DNA of 9,107 bases from NCBI GenBank assembly GCA_017430765.1, contig JAFRMI010000019.1, positions 1 through 9,107 of the forward strand. The letters run 5' to 3'. A model generated the notes under the pieces. That model did no database searches and had not been told where the DNA came from. It saw nothing but the letters and a program-made list of their open reading frames with translations. Both the position numbers and the translations under genes were made by a program. Position 1 is the stretch's first letter. The number at the start of each line of letters is the position of its first letter. This document shows, piece after piece, positions 5,805 through 9,107 of this stretch. This DNA is from Lachnospiraceae bacterium (GTDB taxonomy: Bacteria > Bacillota_A > Clostridia > Lachnospirales > Lachnospiraceae).

Positions 5805-8489
5805 ATGCGTGAGAAGCTGGTACTGATTGACGGACACAGCATCCTGTTCCGGGCGTTTTACGGAATGCCTCTTTCCATGACCGGGCCGGACGGCCTGCAC
5901 ACGAACGCCCTTTACGGATTCCTGTCCATTTTGAATAAGATAATTGACGACGAGAAACCCGATTATCTGGCAGTGGCTTTTGACCTGCCGGAACCGACTT
6001 TCCGCCACGAGCTTTACAGTGACTACAAGGGAAACCGGGGACCGGCTCCGGATGAATTCCGCGAACAGGTTCCCGTCATGAAACAGCTTCTTTCCGATAT
6101 GGAGATTCCGGTCGTAACAGCGTCCGGGTTTGAAGCGGATGATATTCTGGGAACATTGGCAAAGCGCGCGGAGGAGCAGGGAGTTGACGTTGTTATCATA
6201 TCCGGCGACCGCGATCTTCTGCAGATCGCGTCGGAACATACGCTCGTCGTGATTCCGAAGACAAAGGGCGGAAATACCACGTATGAGCGCTATACGCCTG
6301 CAGATGTCACAGCCGCATTCGGTGTGACGCCGGAGGGTTTCATTGAACTGAAAGCTCTCATGGGCGACTCCTCCGACAACATACCCGGTCTCCCGGGCGT
6401 CGGCCCGAAGACAGCCTCCAGGATCCTCGCGGAATTCGGCACCATCGAAAACGCGAAGAACCATGTCGACGAGATCAAGCCGAAGAAGGCGCAGGAGGCC
6501 ATGCGGGACAGCTACGATAAACTTCTTCTGAGCAGGGAACTTGTGACCATCCGGAAGGATGCGCCGGCTGCATTTTCCAAAGAGGAATTCCGCGCTCACT
6601 CCATCTACACGAAAGCGGCGTATGAGTCGTTCAAGCGCCTGGGGTTCAAGAGCCTGCTTGGGAGGTTCGCGGAAGATCAGCAGGAGATCGGGCAGTCCCG
6701 TGAGTACCGTGTGATTCAAACCGCATCCGAACTGAAAAACCTCACCATTTCGAAGGAACCGGGGGAAAAAGCCGGCCTGTCGCTGCTTTTTGAAAAGGGG
6801 ACTTTGTACGCTGCGGGAGTGGTGTCCGCAGACGGAACCGCCGTGCTTGTGCCGGGCGAAGAATTACCTGAAAATGAGCTGTGTAAAGTTATAGCCGGCA
6901 TTATGTCCAAAGCGGGAACTGCCGCTTCGGTACATATGAAGCGGATCCTCCGCTATTTGCTGCGAAGCGGATGGAAAGCATCTGATCTTGGATGCGGTGA
7001 TATGAGTGAAGAGATCCGGGAATGCCGTCTCTTTGACAATGTCATCGCCGCCTACCTTCTCGACCCGCTGAAAAGCGACTGGGCCTATGACGCGATCAGC
7101 TCAGCGTATCTCGGAAGAAATGTGCCGTCCGCGGATGAACTGATCGGCAAGAAGGGGCTGGCTGCGGCGGCAGAAGCGGACTTTGACAAACTTCTGCTTC
7201 TTGCGGCGGCAGAAGCGGAAACAGCCTATGACAGCCTGGAAGTGCTCGCGGCAAAGCTCCGGGAGACCGGGATGACAGATCTCTTTGAAACCGTTGAGAT
7301 GCCGCTGGTGCATGTCCTTGCTTTTATGGAAAACGAGGGCATTCTTGTCAGCGCCGAAGAACTGGAAGCATACGGAAACAACCTGTCGGGGCGGATCGGG
7401 GAACTGACAGCCCTCATTTATGAGGAAGCGGGCGAATCCTTCAATATCAATTCACCGAAGCAGCTGGGACAGATTCTCTTTGAAAAGCTGCATCTTCCGG
7501 GCGGCAAGAAGACAAAAACCGGATTTTCGACCGCTGCGGATGTGCTTGAAAAGCTGGCCCCCGAGCATCCGGTAGTCGAACATATTCTGGAGTACCGCAC
7601 GCTCACAAAACTGAAATCCACCTATGCGGACGGACTGGCCGCGTATATTGACCCGGACGGGAGGATCCGCACGACATTCCACCAGACCATCACCGCGACA
7701 GGACGCCTGTCCAGTTCGGATCCGAATCTGCAGAACATACCGATGCGCGAGGAACTCGGCCGTATGATCCGGAAGTGTTTCTATCCCTCTGCGGGATGTG
7801 TATTCGTCGACGCGGATTATTCGCAGATCGAACTCCGCATTCTCGCGCATATGTCCGGAGATGAGAAGCTGATCGATGCATACCGCGAGGCGAAAGATAT
7901 CCACAGAATTACAGCATCACAGGTATTCCACGTCCCGTTCGACGAAGTGACGGATCTGATGCGCCGCAATGCCAAAGCCGTCAACTTCGGAATCGTTTAC
8001 GGGATCAGTTCTTTCGGCCTCAGCCAGGGACTTTCCATTACCAGGAAAGAGGCGCAGGAGTATATCACCAAGTATTTTGAGACTTATCCCAAGATCAAGA
8101 GTTTCCTGGACGGCCTCGTCGCCTCCGCAAAAGAGAATGGGTATGCCGTTTCCGAATTTGGCAGGAGAAGGCCGATACCGGAACTTCGTTCCTCCAATTT
8201 CATGCAGAGGAGCTTCGGTGAAAGAGCTGCTATGAACAGCCCCATACAGGGGACAGCGGCAGATATCATGAAAATCGCGATGAACCGCGTCTACCGCCGG
8301 CTGCAAAGAGACCTTCCGGAGGCAAAACTGATCCTTCAGATCCATGACGAGCTCCTCGTCGAGGTTCCGGAGGCGCTGGCCGAAGAAGCGAGGAGGATTG
8401 TCTCGGAAGAAATGGAAAAATCCGCGGATCTCCGCGTTAAACTGGAGACAGACAGCCACATCGGAAAGGACTGGTACGAGGCAAAATAA
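5805..8489 (+). CDS. polA: DNA polymerase I, without functional proofreading residues
   Basis: An 894-residue family A polymerase for Okazaki-fragment processing and repair synthesis. The N-terminal 5'-nuclease domain (about 1-290) has DGHS at 9-12, Asp112-Asp113 (FEADDILG), SGDRDL with Asp135 and Asp137, and GDSSDNIPG with Asp188 and Asp191. The middle region (about 310-490) occupies the 3'-5' exonuclease position, but the acidic exo I motif is replaced by LSLLFEKGTL and exo II and III are also degenerate, so no proofreading is expected. The polymerase domain has motif A (Asp671, Glu676 in DADYSQIELR), the O-helix (Arg720, Lys724, Phe728, Tyr732) and motif C (His847-Asp848-Glu849). The frame is open to an ATG at 5733, but that lies inside the previous gene with no ribosome binding site. 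The ATG at 5805 follows AAAGGAGA and gives the expected MREKLVLIDGHS start. It overlaps coaE by 1 nt. Confidence 0.98.
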   Translation: MREKLVLIDGHSILFRAFYGMPLSMTGPDGLHTNALYGFLSILNKIIDDEKPDYLAVAFDLPEPTFRHELYSDYKGNRGPAPDEFREQVPVMKQLLSDMEIPVVTASGFEADDILGTLAKRAEEQGVDVVIISGDRDLLQIASEHTLVVIPKTKGGNTTYERYTPADVTAAFGVTPEGFIELKALMGDSSDNIPGLPGVGPKTASRILAEFGTIENAKNHVDEIKPKKAQEAMRDSYDKLLLSRELVTIRKDAPAAFSKEEFRAHSIYTKAAYESFKRLGFKSLLGRFAEDQQEIGQSREYRVIQTASELKNLTISKEPGEKAGLSLLFEKGTLYAAGVVSADGTAVLVPGEELPENELCKVIAGIMSKAGTAASVHMKRILRYLLRSGWKASDLGCGDMSEEIRECRLFDNVIAAYLLDPLKSDWAYDAISSAYLGRNVPSADELIGKKGLAAAAEADFDKLLLLAAAEAETAYDSLEVLAAKLRETGMTDLFETVEMPLVHVLAFMENEGILVSAEELEAYGNNLSGRIGELTALIYEEAGESFNINSPKQLGQILFEKLHLPGGKKTKTGFSTAADVLEKLAPEHPVVEHILEYRTLTKLKSTYADGLAAYIDPDGRIRTTFHQTITATGRLSSSDPNLQNIPMREELGRMIRKCFYPSAGCVFVDADYSQIELRILAHMSGDEKLIDAYREAKDIHRITASQVFHVPFDEVTDLMRRNAKAVNFGIVYGISSFGLSQGLSITRKEAQEYITKYFETYPKIKSFLDGLVASAKENGYAVSEFGRRRPIPELRSSNFMQRSFGERAAMNSPIQGTAADIMKIAMNRVYRRLQRDLPEAKLILQIHDELLVEVPEALAEEARRIVSEEMEKSADLRVKLETDSHIGKDWYEAK
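7163..7219 (+). repeat. 18-bp in-frame direct repeat within polA
   Basis: TGCGGCGGCAGAAGCGGA occurs at 7163-7180 and 7202-7219, a 39-bp period (13 codons). It encodes AAAEA twice, at about residues 454-458 and 467-471, in the segment between the degenerate exonuclease region and the polymerase domain. The bases between the copies do not match the bases after the second, so this is not a full 39-bp duplication. It probably sits in surface helices. Confidence 0.7.
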
Positions 8490-9107
8490 TGTACATCATC
8501 GGAGTTACGGGAGGCGTCGGTGCGGGAAAGTCCGAAGTGCTCCGTTACCTTGAGGAGGCGTACGGGGCGCGGATTATAAAACTTGACGATGTCGCAAGAG
8601 CCCTCCAGGAAGTGGGAGGAGCCTGCTATGACGGTATGCGGGAACTGTTCGGGGAAGGTGCGTTGCTTCCGGACGGTTCGCTGGACCGGGCTGCGATTGC
8701 GAAAAGGGTCTTTGCCGATGCGGATCTGAAAGAGAAACTGAACACTTTGATCCACCCGGCCGTGAAGGAGGAGACCGGCCGTCTCATCAGAAGCGCGCAA
8801 AGTGAAGGCTGCGCCCTTCTTGTTCTGGAGGCGGCTCTTCTTATAGAAGAACACTATGATGCATTCACGGACGAAATGTGGTATATTTATGCGGATGAAG
8901 CCACAAGATACAGCCGCCTCATTGACTCGAGAGGATATTCGCGGGAGCGGATCCGGAATATGATGAAAAGCCAGCTCACGGAGGAGCAGTTCCGGGCGGC
9001 TTCACAGACAGTGATTGATAACAGCGGCTCTTTTGCCGAAACGAAAAAACAGATCGACGCGAGAATCGGGGAGATCGCGCCGGCTGCGGGCAGGTCATCA
9101 GCCTGCC
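8489..9107 (+). CDS. coaE: Dephospho-CoA kinase, 3' end cut by the window edge
   Basis: The last step of coenzyme A synthesis: ATP-dependent phosphorylation of the 3'-OH of dephospho-CoA, in the cytoplasm. The frame is open from the ATG at 8489 to the window end, about 206 residues, already close to the family's usual 200-210, so little should be missing. The P-loop GVTGGVGAGKS is at residues 5-15, followed by KLDDVAR (nucleotide/CoA site), LIHPAV, LEAALLIEE (in place of the more common PLLFE) and VIDNSG near the C-terminus, all in the family order. The start codon overlaps the polA stop codon as TAATG, implying translational coupling; no separate ribosome binding site is needed and AGGA lies upstream within polA. 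polA-coaE adjacency is common in Firmicutes, in Bacillus with mutM between. Confidence 0.94.
   Translation, partial: MYIIGVTGGVGAGKSEVLRYLEEAYGARIIKLDDVARALQEVGGACYDGMRELFGEGALLPDGSLDRAAIAKRVFADADLKEKLNTLIHPAVKEETGRLIRSAQSEGCALLVLEAALLIEEHYDAFTDEMWYIYADEATRYSRLIDSRGYSRERIRNMMKSQLTEEQFRAASQTVIDNSGSFAETKKQIDARIGEIAPAAGRSSAC

Noticed and set aside
5775..6719. Long minus-strand ORF (314 codons) opposite the 5' part of polA
   Set aside because: It is a shadow of the 5'-nuclease domain coding frame; no protein family features and no ribosome binding site context.
1..9107. Insertion sequences, CRISPR arrays, tRNA or rRNA genes
   Set aside because: No transposase frame, regularly spaced repeats, tRNA cloverleaf or rRNA sequence was seen. 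All repeats are short local pairs.

Overview
The window looks like a chromosomal stretch from an anaerobic Clostridia-type Firmicute, most likely Lachnospiraceae or a close relative. This rests on four things: strong AGGAGG-type ribosome binding sites, moderate GC with AT-rich spacers, a polA-coaE pair, and a ygeY/ygeW/carbamate kinase cassette typical of gut anaerobes. The placement is inferred from gene content and protein style, not from a database match. All seven genes are on the + strand; the long minus-strand ORFs are shadows of them.

Region 1 (1-4095) is a catabolic cassette. A 314-base gene-free leader holds a GC-rich hairpin (44-83), a 15-bp tandem repeat (94-123), a fully consensus promoter (TTGACA-16 bp-TATAAT, 194-221) and a hairpin in the transcribed leader (252-285). 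It leads into ygeY (M20-family metal-dependent amidohydrolase), ygeW (knotted carbamoyltransferase) and arcC (carbamate kinase), closed by a 12-bp intrinsic terminator (4059-4095). Taken together, YgeY probably hydrolyses an amide or ureido intermediate. YgeW would phosphorolyse a carbamoylated product to carbamoyl phosphate, and carbamate kinase would turn that into ATP plus carbamate. In other bacteria these families sit in clusters linked to selenium/molybdenum hydroxylases and anaerobic purine (urate/xanthine) breakdown. The other usual members are not in this window.

Region 2 (about 4162-9107) is a housekeeping run: trpS, a small membrane protein with an anti-sigma-type zinc finger, polA, and coaE, which runs off the right edge. 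Gaps are 12 nt, 13 nt and a 1-nt overlap, and no terminator is visible, so it is probably one operon. A promoter just upstream of trpS is overlapped by a 7-bp inverted repeat that could be an operator. No T-box leader is present.

Points of interest are the compact YgeY-YgeW-ArcC energy module with its strong promoter and structured leader, the TrpRS variant lacking the usual DQHA signature, the orphan zinc-finger membrane protein next to DNA polymerase I, and the degenerate proofreading domain of Pol I. I found no mobile element, CRISPR array, tRNA or rRNA.
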